This document shows positions 28,217 through 36,730 of a stretch of 64,000 nt of DNA, in pieces (position 1 is the stretch's first letter; each line of letters starts with the position of its first letter). The DNA is taken from contig NZ_JXYE01000002.1 of NCBI RefSeq assembly GCF_000967725.1, forward strand, positions 1,302,001 to 1,366,000, in the 5' to 3' direction. Under the pieces are notes generated by a model that saw only the letters and a program-made list of their open reading frames with translations, was not told the DNA's origin and did no database searches. The position numbers were made by a program, and so were the translations under genes. The DNA is from Loktanella sp. S4079. Its GTDB lineage: Bacteria > Pseudomonadota > Alphaproteobacteria > Rhodobacterales > Rhodobacteraceae.

Positions 28217-28813
28217 ATGGCGGGCAAAGTGGCAGAACGACGTGCAGCACTGCGCGAAAACCTGATCAACATCGCGGAGCAACGGATCGCAAATGACGGC
28301 CTCAGCGAATTGCGCGCGCGCGATTTAGCCAAAGAGGCAGGCTGTGCGCTGGGCGCAATCTACAACGTCTTCGGCGATTTGACTGATCTGGTGCTCGCTG
28401 TGAACGCCCGCACGTTTCACAAATTGGGCGCTGAGGTCGCCGAGGCGCTCGCCGATGCGCCGCAAGATCCCGTTGAACAGTTGGTGGTCATGTCACAGGC
28501 CTATCACCGTTTCGCGGCGGCAAATTTACATGCGTGGCGGGCGCTCTTTGATGTTGAACGTGCGCCCGATGAAGATGCCCCAGAATGGTACCTGCAAGAA
28601 ATGGGGCGCTTGTTTACCTATATTTCAGACCCCCTCGCGGTCATATTCCCGCAGTATTCTGATCAAGAGCGCGCGCTTTTGACTCGTGGGTTGTTTTCGT
28701 CAGTGCATGGCATTGTGCTCTTGGGTCTTGATGGCGCAAGTGCGGGCGTGCCCTCAGATGAAATCGACAGCATGATTGCCTTGATCCTGCGACAGATCAC
28801 GCTGGCCAAATAA
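28217..28813 (+). CDS. TetR-family transcriptional regulator
   Basis: This 198-residue regulator has the N-terminal helix-turn-helix LRARDLAKEAGCALGAIYNVFGDLTDLV (residues about 33-60) and a C-terminal ligand domain in the style of TetR_C. The TGAAC-N3-GTTCA palindrome is found both before its own start and twice before pspA. It therefore probably represses itself and the pspA-yiaA operon, with relief by an unknown ligand. A GGGAGAGG ribosome site precedes the ATG. Confidence 0.88.
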   Translation: MAGKVAERRAALRENLINIAEQRIANDGLSELRARDLAKEAGCALGAIYNVFGDLTDLVLAVNARTFHKLGAEVAEALADAPQDPVEQLVVMSQAYHRFAAANLHAWRALFDVERAPDEDAPEWYLQEMGRLFTYISDPLAVIFPQYSDQERALLTRGLFSSVHGIVLLGLDGASAGVPSDEIDSMIALILRQITLAK

Positions 28814-28818
28814 TTTTT

Positions 28819-28831
28819 TGAACATCGTTCA
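28819..28831. promoter_or_regulatory. TetR-type operator 2, upstream of pspA
   Basis: The palindrome TGAAC-ATC-GTTCA starts 6 bp after the tetR stop codon. It shares both half-sites with the copies at 28187 and 28877. The 58-bp centre-to-centre distance to operator 3 would allow repression by two bound dimers around the promoter. Confidence 0.75.
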
Positions 28832-28876
28832 ATTTTTACTTGACCGAATCTACATTGGTCGCCTAGAAGGCTTTTG

Positions 28877-28889
28877 TGAACAGTGTTCA
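28877..28889. promoter_or_regulatory. TetR-type operator 3, upstream of pspA
   Basis: The palindrome TGAAC-AGT-GTTCA lies 26 bp before the pspA start, so a bound regulator would cover the transcription or translation start. A lone further half-site, TGAAC, follows at 28897. Confidence 0.75.
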
Positions 28890-28914
28890 TGAAAGCTGAA
28901 CGAAAGGAAAATCG

Positions 28915-29595
28915 ATGTTTAAGACGCTTGCTACTTTGATCAATGGCCAAAATGCCCGCGCCGAAGATCGTGTCCGCGACGCATTTGCGATCGAACTGAT
29001 TGATCAGAAAATTCGCGAATCCGAAGCAAGCCTGCGCGCCGCCAAAGCCACGCTCGCCAGCTTAATTCAGCGCCAGCGCACTGAGGAAAAACAACATTCC
29101 GCCTTGAAGGCACGTATTGACGATTTGATGGCACGCGCGACCGAAGCTCTGGAAAATGACCGCGAGGACCTCGCCACCGAAGCTGCACGTGCAATTGCGC
29201 CAATGGAAAACGAACTTGTTGTGCGCCGCGAGACGCTTGATCGTCTTGACCAGAAAGTCATTCGCCTGCGGTCATCAATCGAAAGCGCGCATCGCCGGAT
29301 TATCGACCTCAAGCAGGGTGCCATTCAGGCACGCGCGGTGCGTCGTGAACAAAACATCCAAATGAAACTGGCCAAATCCACACCGATGAGCAGCAGTGTG
29401 GACGAAGCCGAAGAATTGATCCAACGGGTTCTCGGACGTGATGATCCATTCGAAAGGACCGAAATTCTGGCCGAAATCGACCGCGACCTGAACGGCGATA
29501 ATATCACTGACCGTATGTCAAATGCTGGCATTGGTTCGCGCACCAGATCAACAACTGACGATGTCCTTGCGCGGCTCAAGTCAGCGAAAAAGTAA
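28915..29595 (+). CDS. pspA: PspA/IM30-family membrane-stress protein
   Basis: This 226-residue protein is nearly all helical coiled coil from about residue 25 to 155, rich in alternating Arg/Glu/Ala, as expected of PspA/Vipp1 (ESCRT-III-like) proteins that coat damaged inner membrane. The amphipathic N-terminus (MFKTLATLINGQN) is the usual membrane anchor. A low-complexity loop and a short C-terminal helical stretch follow. AAAGGAAAA precedes the ATG. Control here appears to be by TetR rather than by the PspF/sigma-54 system of enterics. Confidence 0.85.
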   Translation: MFKTLATLINGQNARAEDRVRDAFAIELIDQKIRESEASLRAAKATLASLIQRQRTEEKQHSALKARIDDLMARATEALENDREDLATEAARAIAPMENELVVRRETLDRLDQKVIRLRSSIESAHRRIIDLKQGAIQARAVRREQNIQMKLAKSTPMSSSVDEAEELIQRVLGRDDPFERTEILAEIDRDLNGDNITDRMSNAGIGSRTRSTTDDVLARLKSAKK

Positions 29596-29634
29596 CCCCA
29601 AAGACACCAAAGAACGATTACAAGGAACAAGAAA

Positions 29635-29913
29635 ATGGCACGTATTAAATCTGATAACTCTCTGATTATGTTTGTGAATGGCGCTGGTGTTGCTGTCGCC
29701 TATGGGATGCTGGGAATTTCACTATGGCTGTCGACAGATGTGCCTTTGTCCACCAAAGGATTTTGGGCGATGTCGGTGATGATGCTGACTTTGGCGCTGG
29801 TCAATTTTGTCAAATATCGCTTTGACGAAAAAATGTCCGAGGACCGTATCCAACGGATTGAAGACGCCAAAAACGAAAAGCTGTTGTCTGATTATGTCGG
29901 CGAAGGCAGCTAA
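29635..29913 (+). CDS. YiaA/YiaB-family small inner-membrane protein
   Basis: At 92 residues this protein has two membrane spans (about 10-32 and 38-60) with the conserved pattern of YiaAB domains, and a charged C-terminal tail. YiaA/B proteins are often found beside pspA and are thought to belong to envelope stress responses; the molecular function is unknown. It lies 39 bp after pspA, ahead of a terminator, so pspA-yiaA is probably a two-gene transcript. Confidence 0.85.
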   Translation: MARIKSDNSLIMFVNGAGVAVAYGMLGISLWLSTDVPLSTKGFWAMSVMMLTLALVNFVKYRFDEKMSEDRIQRIEDAKNEKLLSDYVGEGS

Positions 29914-29925
29914 CGCGCCCACCCC

Positions 29926-29959
29926 CCGCCCGTGACTTATCGCGGGCGGTTTCTTCTTT
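29926..29959 (+). terminator. Rho-independent terminator of pspA-yiaA
   Basis: A 7-bp all-GC stem (CCGCCCG 29926-29932, CGGGCGG 29943-29949) with a 10-nt loop is followed by TTTCTTCTTT. It may let only part of transcription pass into plsC. Confidence 0.85.
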
Positions 29960-29992
29960 GAAATCGGCCAGGTTTCGGCCAAGGTTAGACCT

Positions 29993-30634
29993 ATGAAGTT
30001 TCTACGTCATTTCGCGGCGCGCATCGTCGGCCACGCCCTTCGTATCTTTGCCCGGGCCATCACAGCCGTGCGTGCCGATTGGCAAGGGATCGAACCAGTA
30101 CCGCGTCAACGGGTTTATTTCGCCAACCACACCAGCAACGGCGACATGCCGATGATTTGGGCGGCGCTGCCTTCGGCTCTGCGCCGCGAGGTCCGCCCCG
30201 TCGCCGCCGCTGATTATTGGCTGAAAAACAAACTCCGCGCCTTTGTCGGCCCAGAAGTCTTTAATTGCGTTCTGGTTGATCGGCGTCCCGAGGTGAAAGA
30301 CAAGCCGATGGACAAGATCATCGCAGCGCTGGACGAAGGATCGTCATTGATCATATTTCCCGAAGGCAACCGTAACATGACCGACGAACTGCTACTGCCG
30401 TTCAAGGCGGGCCTGTATAATATGGGTGTTGCGCGCCCTGATGTTGATCTGGTTCCGACGTGGATCGCGAACCTCAACACCATTATGCCCAAGGGTGAAA
30501 TCATCCCGCTACCGTTGATTTGCACCGTGACCTTTGGCGCGCCGATCCACGTCAAAGAAGGTGAAACCAAAGACGAATTTCTAGCGCGTGCATCAACTGC
30601 GCTGGCCGAACTGGCACCCGAGACAAAATCATGA
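29993..30634 (+). CDS. Lysophospholipid acyltransferase (PlsC-like)
   Basis: This 213-residue 1-acyl-glycerol-3-phosphate acyltransferase-like protein has the H-x4-D catalytic motif ANHTSNGD near residue 45 and the second motif FPEGNRN near 122. N-terminal hydrophobic residues would bind it to the inner membrane. It overlaps the following CdsA-like gene by 4 nt. The pair would make phosphatidate and then CDP-diacylglycerol, a route to new phospholipid, and its place after pspA suggests membrane repair. Confidence 0.88.
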   Translation: MKFLRHFAARIVGHALRIFARAITAVRADWQGIEPVPRQRVYFANHTSNGDMPMIWAALPSALRREVRPVAAADYWLKNKLRAFVGPEVFNCVLVDRRPEVKDKPMDKIIAALDEGSSLIIFPEGNRNMTDELLLPFKAGLYNMGVARPDVDLVPTWIANLNTIMPKGEIIPLPLICTVTFGAPIHVKEGETKDEFLARASTALAELAPETKS

Positions 30635-31572
30635 GCAGCACGACCGTCGATATTCTTTTGCTGGCTTTTGGCAGCTTTGGTATTCTGATTGCCCTCACCT
30701 TTCTGGGCGAGGTACTGCGCGCACGCCAAGAACCCGGAACGCAGAACCCAGTACTCGAAACCTATATGACCCGCATTCAAAGCTGGTGGGGCATGGTCGC
30801 ATTTGTCGGCACAGCGCTGTTGGTCGGCAAACTGGGGGTGATGGTTCTTTTTGCGTTTTGTTCTTTCGCGGCACTACGCGAATTTTTGACCCTGACCACC
30901 AAAGCGCAGGCAGACCACATATCGCTTGCACTTGCCTTCTTTGTCGTACTGCCGTTGCAGTATCTCTTTGTCGGGATGGGATGGACAGGTATGTATACCG
31001 TTTTCATCCCGGTTTACGCATTCTTGCTATTGCCAATCGTGTCGGCCCTGCGCGGCAACGCGGAAAAATTCCTCATCCGGGTTGCTGAAACCCAATGGGG
31101 TCTGATGATCGCAGTCTTTTGCGTCAGCCACGTACCAGCGCTCATCAATCTAACAATCACAGAGAACAGTGATCGCGCCGTTCTCATGATCGCGTTCTTG
31201 GTCATGGTCGTGCAGTTCGGGGACCTGTTGGAATACTTTTTTGGGCGCCGCATTGGCCGGAACAAGATCGCCCCCGGTCTTTCCCCAAAAACGTGGGAAG
31301 GCGTCATTTGCGGTGTGCTTTGTGCGATGGTGATCGGTTCGCTGCTTTCATGGATCACACCATTTGATGTCTTTGGTGCAGCTGCGCTTGCTGGTGCGTC
31401 CTGTCTGGTCGGAATGCTTGGCAGTCTCGTCTTTGCGGCGATCAAACGCGACCGCGGCGTCAAAGACTGGTCGCATCTTATTCCCGGCCAAGGGGGCTTT
31501 GTTGATCAGCTCGACAGCGTGATCTTTGCCGCGCCAATATTCTACCACCTTGTCAGGTTCTTCTACGGATGA
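30631..31572 (+). CDS. CdsA-like phosphatidate cytidylyltransferase, variant signature
   Basis: This 313-residue integral membrane protein has eight or so spans. Near the C-terminus it carries the CDP-DAG synthase signature as IKRDRGVKDWSHLIPGQGGF followed by VDQLDS. The usual form is PGHGG-x-x-DR-x-D; here the histidine is Gln and the arginine is Gln. That variant seems characteristic of a paralogous branch paired with PlsC and PspA genes, but this is from memory. Its 3' end overlaps the convergent glycosyltransferase gene by 10 nt. Confidence 0.82.
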   Translation: MSSTTVDILLLAFGSFGILIALTFLGEVLRARQEPGTQNPVLETYMTRIQSWWGMVAFVGTALLVGKLGVMVLFAFCSFAALREFLTLTTKAQADHISLALAFFVVLPLQYLFVGMGWTGMYTVFIPVYAFLLLPIVSALRGNAEKFLIRVAETQWGLMIAVFCVSHVPALINLTITENSDRAVLMIAFLVMVVQFGDLLEYFFGRRIGRNKIAPGLSPKTWEGVICGVLCAMVIGSLLSWITPFDVFGAAALAGASCLVGMLGSLVFAAIKRDRGVKDWSHLIPGQGGFVDQLDSVIFAAPIFYHLVRFFYG

Positions 31573-32312
31573 GTGAAAAACTGCGGAAGTTTGGAGAGGT
31601 TTTTGGCAAGTAACGTTCCAATTCCGCCAACCTGATGTTGTTTAATCGCGCGATAGTCTTCTTGACTTTTGCGGATCAACTGTCGCCACGATCGGTTGCT
31701 CGCGCCGCCTAGTCGCATCTGTACCATGACATGTGGAAGATAGGCCAAACGTAGATTGCCCTGCACGAGATAGCGCAGCATCGCATCGTAATCGCCAGAA
31801 ATCCGATATGTGGGATCATATACCCCATAACGTTCAAACACTGATCGCCGCAGATAAAGCGTAGGATGTGGGGGCATCCAACCGCGCCCCAGCTTGCGTC
31901 TATCGTATTGACCTGCCTGCCAATGCCGCACGATGCGCGCAGTTTCTGAATGCGTCACATATTGCAGATCGCCATAGACCCCATCAATTTGCGGATCACA
32001 CATAGCGGAGGCAACCTTTTCCAAAATGGTTGGGTCGGCAAGCATGTCATCGGCATGCAACAGCCCGATCACATCGCCCGAGGCGCGCGCAATCCCGCGA
32101 TTGATGGCGTCATAAATTCCATTATCGGGTTCCGAGAGCAGCGACATCTGCGGGTGCGCATTGTCCGACAGATAAGCCAGCGTGCCGTCCTGTGATCCGC
32201 CGTCTTGAACGATATGTTCAACATCGCTGTATGTCTGGGAACGCAAACTTTGGATTGCATCAGGTATCGTGCGCGCTCCATTTCTAACCGCCGTCACCAC
32301 CGAGATTTTCAT
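31563..32312 (-). CDS. Glycosyltransferase family 2
   Basis: This 249-residue GT-A fold transferase begins with ISVVTAVRNGARTIPDAIQSL and has VQDGGSQDGTLAYL for nucleotide binding. HADDML is the DxD-type metal motif. No membrane span is seen, so it works at the cytosolic face on a lipid-linked glycan. It resembles WcaA/WcaE-type colanic acid transferases. Last gene of the minus-strand polysaccharide operon, it overlaps the preceding gene by 4 nt. Confidence 0.9.
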   Translation of the reverse strand: MKISVVTAVRNGARTIPDAIQSLRSQTYSDVEHIVQDGGSQDGTLAYLSDNAHPQMSLLSEPDNGIYDAINRGIARASGDVIGLLHADDMLADPTILEKVASAMCDPQIDGVYGDLQYVTHSETARIVRHWQAGQYDRRKLGRGWMPPHPTLYLRRSVFERYGVYDPTYRISGDYDAMLRYLVQGNLRLAYLPHVMVQMRLGGASNRSWRQLIRKSQEDYRAIKQHQVGGIGTLLAKNLSKLPQFFTHP

Positions 32313-33190
32313 CGCATATCCTCATCTTTGATTGTGACCCCTAGGACATCAGAGACAGCCTGTTCCCACCCACAACCGTTCATCACCATGTGACGGCGGG
32401 TTTCGGCATACTTTGCATCGACCAAGTAACGGTACCAAAACCCCTGAAGCACATGGAATGACCGCGCCTGTGGCCCATCCAGAAACCCCAAACGCATGAC
32501 GTAGCGATAGAAAAAATAGGTCCCCGCGCGAAGCCCACCTGGAAGCCGTCGATAAACGTGGGTTTTGATCCATCGCTTTGCCCCGGTCTGCGCTGGCCCG
32601 TTCTGCGCGCCAAATTCAGTCCGCAACATGTCGATCACTTCGCGGCTAGCATAACCGTTGTGCTTGGTGATCCACCAATCTAGCGGCTTACGATTGTCAT
32701 CCACAATCGCCCCCGACAACGTCGCGGTCGGCCCATTAACGACGATATGCTCATCCATCCAGCGCTGCTCTGCTCGCCCTGCCCCATTGCGAAACAAGCG
32801 CATGACGGAAAGCCCATACACACCGCCATAGCGAATTTCTTGACCAAGAAAGCAGATATTGCGCCGCAGATAGATACCGTCGACATCCGGCAAACCCCTG
32901 CCAATCTGTTGCGCCAATTCCGGGGTCACCACCTCATCCGCGTCCAGCCTCAGCACCCATCCTGCCACGCCAGCGATCTGATCCAGCGCCCAATTGAATT
33001 GGCGCGCGTGTGTGGTCCACGGGTTGAACAATATGTCTGCGCCTGCGGCTTTTGCGATTGCAACTGTGTCATCACTGGAACCGCTGTCCACGACGACAAT
33101 GCGGGTTGCAATTTTCGCGACAGATGCAATTGCACGCCCAATATGTGCGGCCTCGTCCTTGCACAAGATGATGACGGTAATCTCAGTCAT
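32309..33190 (-). CDS. Glycosyltransferase family 2 (WaaE/KdtX-like)
   Basis: This 293-residue protein starts ITVIILCKDEAAHIGRAI, has VVDSGSSDDT for nucleotide binding and LRLDADEV as metal motif. The pattern after it (NWALDQIAG, the histidine/arginine-rich middle, W-x-T-K-HNGYA) fits the WaaE-like GT2 branch that also serves exopolysaccharides. The start at 33190 is chosen since the frame upstream reads into the neighbouring acetyltransferase gene, with which it overlaps by 8 nt. Confidence 0.9.
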   Translation of the reverse strand: MTEITVIILCKDEAAHIGRAIASVAKIATRIVVVDSGSSDDTVAIAKAAGADILFNPWTTHARQFNWALDQIAGVAGWVLRLDADEVVTPELAQQIGRGLPDVDGIYLRRNICFLGQEIRYGGVYGLSVMRLFRNGAGRAEQRWMDEHIVVNGPTATLSGAIVDDNRKPLDWWITKHNGYASREVIDMLRTEFGAQNGPAQTGAKRWIKTHVYRRLPGGLRAGTYFFYRYVMRLGFLDGPQARSFHVLQGFWYRYLVDAKYAETRRHMVMNGCGWEQAVSDVLGVTIKDEDMR

Positions 33191-33728
33191 GGCGCGACCT
33201 AATCTGCATCGGGTTGCCAATACCAACGCACCTGTCGGGTAATGCCTTGAACGCGACGGCACGTGCGCCCAGAACTGCGGATTTTCCGATCTGTACCCCC
33301 GGCCCAACAAAGGCATCGGCGCAGACCCAGGCGTCAGCCCCTATCATTATAGGTGCAGTCTTTAGCGCACGCGCGGGATCACCTAGATCGTGACTGCCCG
33401 TGCACAGATGCGCATATTGCGACACGGTCGCCCGTGCCCCGATAGTAATGACATCCAACGCATAGAGGATCGCGCGGTCACCTATCGCGACCTCATCGGC
33501 CAACCGCAAATGCCAAGGCATCGTTATGCGAGCACTTGGGTAGACATGCACCCCGCGACCGACCTGCGCCCCAAAGGCCCGTAAAATCCAGACCCGCCAG
33601 CCCCACATTGGGCGCGGGCTTAGCCGGAACAAGGGCCAGCATAGCGCCCATAGTACACGTTTGACCTGCGTCAGCGCGTCGTATTTTCGTGCGGCGCGAT
33701 TGGCAGCGACATCTACTCTTTGTGTCAT
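33183..33728 (-). CDS. Left-handed beta-helix acetyltransferase (WcaF-like)
   Basis: This 181-residue protein of the hexapeptide-repeat acyltransferases has imperfect repeats from about residue 55 on (VYPSARI, VAIGDRAI, ITIGARATVS), then HDLGDPARALKTAPIMIG and AFVGPGVQIGKSAVLGARAV. The ending VGIGNPM is typical of WcaF-type enzymes. It probably acetylates a sugar of the locus product. It overlaps the genes on both sides by 4 to 8 nt. Confidence 0.88.
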   Translation of the reverse strand: MTQRVDVAANRAARKYDALTQVKRVLWALCWPLFRLSPRPMWGWRVWILRAFGAQVGRGVHVYPSARITMPWHLRLADEVAIGDRAILYALDVITIGARATVSQYAHLCTGSHDLGDPARALKTAPIMIGADAWVCADAFVGPGVQIGKSAVLGARAVAFKALPDRCVGIGNPMQIRSRHD

Positions 33729-34834
33729 CTCGCCCTCTGCTCAATCAGACGGACATAAAGGGATCGGAACTCTGCGACCATATTCTCTGCCGAGAACGCA
33801 CGTTGCATCCAAGCCCGCCCAGCTTGGCCCATCTGGGTCAAATCCCGCCCGAGTAACGCCTGAATTTCCTCCGATAAATCGTCCCGCCCCAGATCCATAC
33901 AGCGCCCACACCCAATGTCATCAAGCGCATGCCAAGGTGTCGCTGTTGTTGTCAGCACCGGAACGGCATGCGCCAATGCCTCGGCCACTGCGATGCCGAA
34001 ATTCTCGGAATGGCTGGGCAGCACAAAGAGGTCAGACTTTGCAAAGGCAGCTGGCTTATCTGCGTCATCCAAATGTCCATGCATGCGAATACGGTCGCTA
34101 CAGGCCCCGGCAATCGGTGCAACATCCGCTGGCAAGCCCGTGCCATAGATATCCAGCGTCACATGCGCGGGTAGCTGCGCCATTGCTTTGATCAGCAGAT
34201 CGAGCCCCTTTTTGGGATGTATCCGCCCGACATAAATTAGTCGAAACTGCTTCGATGGTTGCTTGGGCGTCACCGCTGGGATCGGGACCGAGTTGGGGAT
34301 AACGGCGGTATGCGCTGTGACGATGCGCGATTGGCTCGCCCGCGCCTCGGCTTGGCTGGTGACATGCATCACGACCCGATCATTCACGAGAGTTTGCGCA
34401 ACGCGTTCAAAGCAGCGCTTTACCCTTTGTCGCGGGGCGTCTGGCCAATCTGCGCTTGCTTGCAATGCGCCGCGCGGCGACCAGACCACGGGCTTGCCCA
34501 TGATGCGCGCCGCCATAAGCGTGGGTAGGGTCGGAAAACTATAGGTGCCCGTCAGATGGACGACCTCTGCCCAGGCCACCGCACGCCAAAGATGGATCAA
34601 CAATCCCGGCGCGATGCTATGGCCCGCCATCCGCCGAAGATAGGTGACCGGATAATCCAGCGGAACAGGAGCCACGCGATCCGCGCGAAGTGGTCCTGCC
34701 GCGTCAGTCGTCAAAACACGCAACTGAACGGCAGGGTCTTTGACCAGCCCATCGCATATTGCCTTGGTCGACCAGATCGGCCCACCCCAAAACGTCGCCG
34801 GATAGAACGAAGGGCTGACGTGTAAAACCTTCAT
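33725..34834 (-). CDS. Glycosyltransferase family 4 (GT-B)
   Basis: This 369-residue GT-B transferase has VLHVSPSFYPATFWGGPIW at the start, then YVGRIHPKKGLDLLIKA at the hinge. The C-terminal donor-binding motif PSHSENFGIAVAEALAHAVPVL contains the E-x7-E pattern of retaining GT4 enzymes. The start at 34834 is chosen because the frame beyond it is arginine-rich antisense of the next gene. It overlaps that acyltransferase gene by 4 nt (ATGA). Confidence 0.92.
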   Translation of the reverse strand: MKVLHVSPSFYPATFWGGPIWSTKAICDGLVKDPAVQLRVLTTDAAGPLRADRVAPVPLDYPVTYLRRMAGHSIAPGLLIHLWRAVAWAEVVHLTGTYSFPTLPTLMAARIMGKPVVWSPRGALQASADWPDAPRQRVKRCFERVAQTLVNDRVVMHVTSQAEARASQSRIVTAHTAVIPNSVPIPAVTPKQPSKQFRLIYVGRIHPKKGLDLLIKAMAQLPAHVTLDIYGTGLPADVAPIAGACSDRIRMHGHLDDADKPAAFAKSDLFVLPSHSENFGIAVAEALAHAVPVLTTTATPWHALDDIGCGRCMDLGRDDLSEEIQALLGRDLTQMGQAGRAWMQRAFSAENMVAEFRSLYVRLIEQRAR

Positions 34835-35409
34835 TTTGCGCTGTTCCCATCGCGCATTCGGACGATACGCGCCGGGTTGCCCGCAACAATTGCACGGTCT
34901 GGCACGTCTTTGGTCACGATCGCCCCGGCACCTATGACCGCGCCCGTTCCGATACGCCGACAACTGGGCATGATCACGGCACGCGCGCCGATCCAAGCAC
35001 CCGTTGCGATCTCTTTGCCGATTGGCTGCGGCACGGACCGCGGATCAAGGCCGTGATCATGGGTGTAAACCAGCACGTCCTGAGAAATCATCACCCCGTC
35101 GCCAAGTGACAAACCACCCGTCATATCCAGATGCGTGTTCATATTGATTTGAACGCCGTCACCAATCTGCAAATAACCATCGCTCCGCTCAGAAGAGGCG
35201 TCGCACCCGCGCCAGAAATAGCAGTGATCACCGATGGTCGTTTGATCAGGACGGCCAAAGCGCACACCGGGCTGAAACACGCAACCGGCCCCAACCGATT
35301 TCAGGGTCGCGCGATGAATTTGCGTGGCCCACACCCGGCCAGTTCGGCGTAAAACACCAGCGACGGCACGTGCAATCCAATAGGATAAACTGATCGGATT
35401 ATACCGCAT
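34831..35409 (-). CDS. Hexapeptide-repeat acyltransferase
   Basis: This 192-residue left-handed beta-helix acyltransferase has a basic N-terminus and repeats such as VFQPGVRFG, TTIGDHCYF and LQIGDGVQIN. It then has VYTHDHGLDPRSVPQ with the expected catalytic histidine, and the ending GTGAVIGAGAIVTKDVPDRAIVAGNPAR. Like its neighbour at 33183 it should O-acetylate the glycan or its precursor. Two such genes suggest two acetylated positions. It overlaps the wzy gene by 11 nt. Confidence 0.9.
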   Translation of the reverse strand: MRYNPISLSYWIARAVAGVLRRTGRVWATQIHRATLKSVGAGCVFQPGVRFGRPDQTTIGDHCYFWRGCDASSERSDGYLQIGDGVQINMNTHLDMTGGLSLGDGVMISQDVLVYTHDHGLDPRSVPQPIGKEIATGAWIGARAVIMPSCRRIGTGAVIGAGAIVTKDVPDRAIVAGNPARIVRMRDGNSAK

Positions 35410-36730
35410 GATGCCCCCCAATCGGTTGGCACATCTGCGGCCGGAAACGTGTGACACACAGCAAAATCATCAAAACGATCAGGACGGTTTGAGCGACCGC
35501 ACCAACAATGAACGCGCTAAATGACGACTGAAGTGTAGCCTGCACAAACGGGTAGAAGACCATCGGATAGAATAAGAACGATCCAAACCGCATGATATTG
35601 CCCGGGGCAAGCAACGCTTCTTCGATCCGGCGATACACCCAACCAAGAACGAACCCGACACTCACGCCTGCCCAGCCAAAGTTGATAAAGGCCTCACCCG
35701 GACCAGTGACGTTATAGGCCCCACCGGTATAGATTTGCATAACCTCGCGCTTAAAATAGACGCCCAAGTCAATCGCGGGCTTATCAAACCAGAACGCGCG
35801 CGGGACCCAACCAAAGCTCCACCACGAATAGCTTGCGCCCCAAAGGAACTGATCCGCTTTGATCTGGTCGGTAATCATGACCGAAGCATTAATATCGAGA
35901 AAATAGGTTGACCCGAATACCTGCCCCACGAGCGACCCGTGCCCCAACCGCAATTGCGTCATGTAAATCGAGACCATTGTGACAATTGCAGCGCCCATTG
36001 CAGCGACGACAATGGCCCTTCCCCCGATCCGACCTCCAAGGATCAGATAGGTTGCGAGCGCATAGATCAGCAATTCAATCAGTTCAAAGCGATCACCCGA
36101 AACTAACGCAATCACTATCAGCAACCCGGCCAAGGCAGCGGCAATCATTAGCTGCAACATTGACCGACGCGCGATCCCGCGCGCGAGGATCAGGACAAAT
36201 GCAAATTTCGGAATGATAAAGAGCGTCTTGATCCCGGCAAGCGTCGCCCCAACGCCATTGTCGTTGACATTGATTTGCTTGGCCGTGTTCAACCCTGACA
36301 GTAGTGACGCATCAAACAGGCTGGCACCACGCGCATTCAGGATCAAGAACAGCGTTCCCAATGCCACGGTAAACGCCCCAAGGGTAAGCCAAGCACTGCG
36401 TTCAATCCCCGCAGCAATCAGGCGCGCACTGTATGTCGGAGAACTTATCCGCCGAATACCGGACAGATAGCCACAACACATTAGCAAGACAAAGCCACTT
36501 AGGTAGGCCGCACCCAACAGTGGCGCAGATGGATCCAAATCAAACTTGCGATAAAACGCGAGCTCTGGCTGAAAGCTATAGATGGTGAACTTGGCCAAAA
36601 ACCCAAGGGCGCAAAAGTAGCAGAGCAGATGCATAGGCGAAACCAACCGCACAACGCCGTGACGTTGCCCAATTACAAATGGGACAACCGCACAAATCGC
36701 GGCCAATGCAATCGTTAAGACAGACGCCAT
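35399..36730 (-). CDS. O-antigen/exopolysaccharide polymerase-like (Wzy)
   Basis: This 443-residue integral membrane protein has about 10-12 spans. It also has a long loop near residues 270-335 (YFLDINASVMITDQI, WSFGWVPRAFW, INFGWAGV) that fits the oligosaccharide repeat unit polymerase family. Such proteins join lipid-linked repeat units in the periplasm. Sequence conservation in this family is low, so the call relies on topology, the FGWAGV-like motif and context next to wzx. The start at 36730 is preferred; the longer frame overlaps wzx heavily. Confidence 0.78.
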   Translation of the reverse strand: MASVLTIALAAICAVVPFVIGQRHGVVRLVSPMHLLCYFCALGFLAKFTIYSFQPELAFYRKFDLDPSAPLLGAAYLSGFVLLMCCGYLSGIRRISSPTYSARLIAAGIERSAWLTLGAFTVALGTLFLILNARGASLFDASLLSGLNTAKQINVNDNGVGATLAGIKTLFIIPKFAFVLILARGIARRSMLQLMIAAALAGLLIVIALVSGDRFELIELLIYALATYLILGGRIGGRAIVVAAMGAAIVTMVSIYMTQLRLGHGSLVGQVFGSTYFLDINASVMITDQIKADQFLWGASYSWWSFGWVPRAFWFDKPAIDLGVYFKREVMQIYTGGAYNVTGPGEAFINFGWAGVSVGFVLGWVYRRIEEALLAPGNIMRFGSFLFYPMVFYPFVQATLQSSFSAFIVGAVAQTVLIVLMILLCVTRFRPQMCQPIGGHHAV

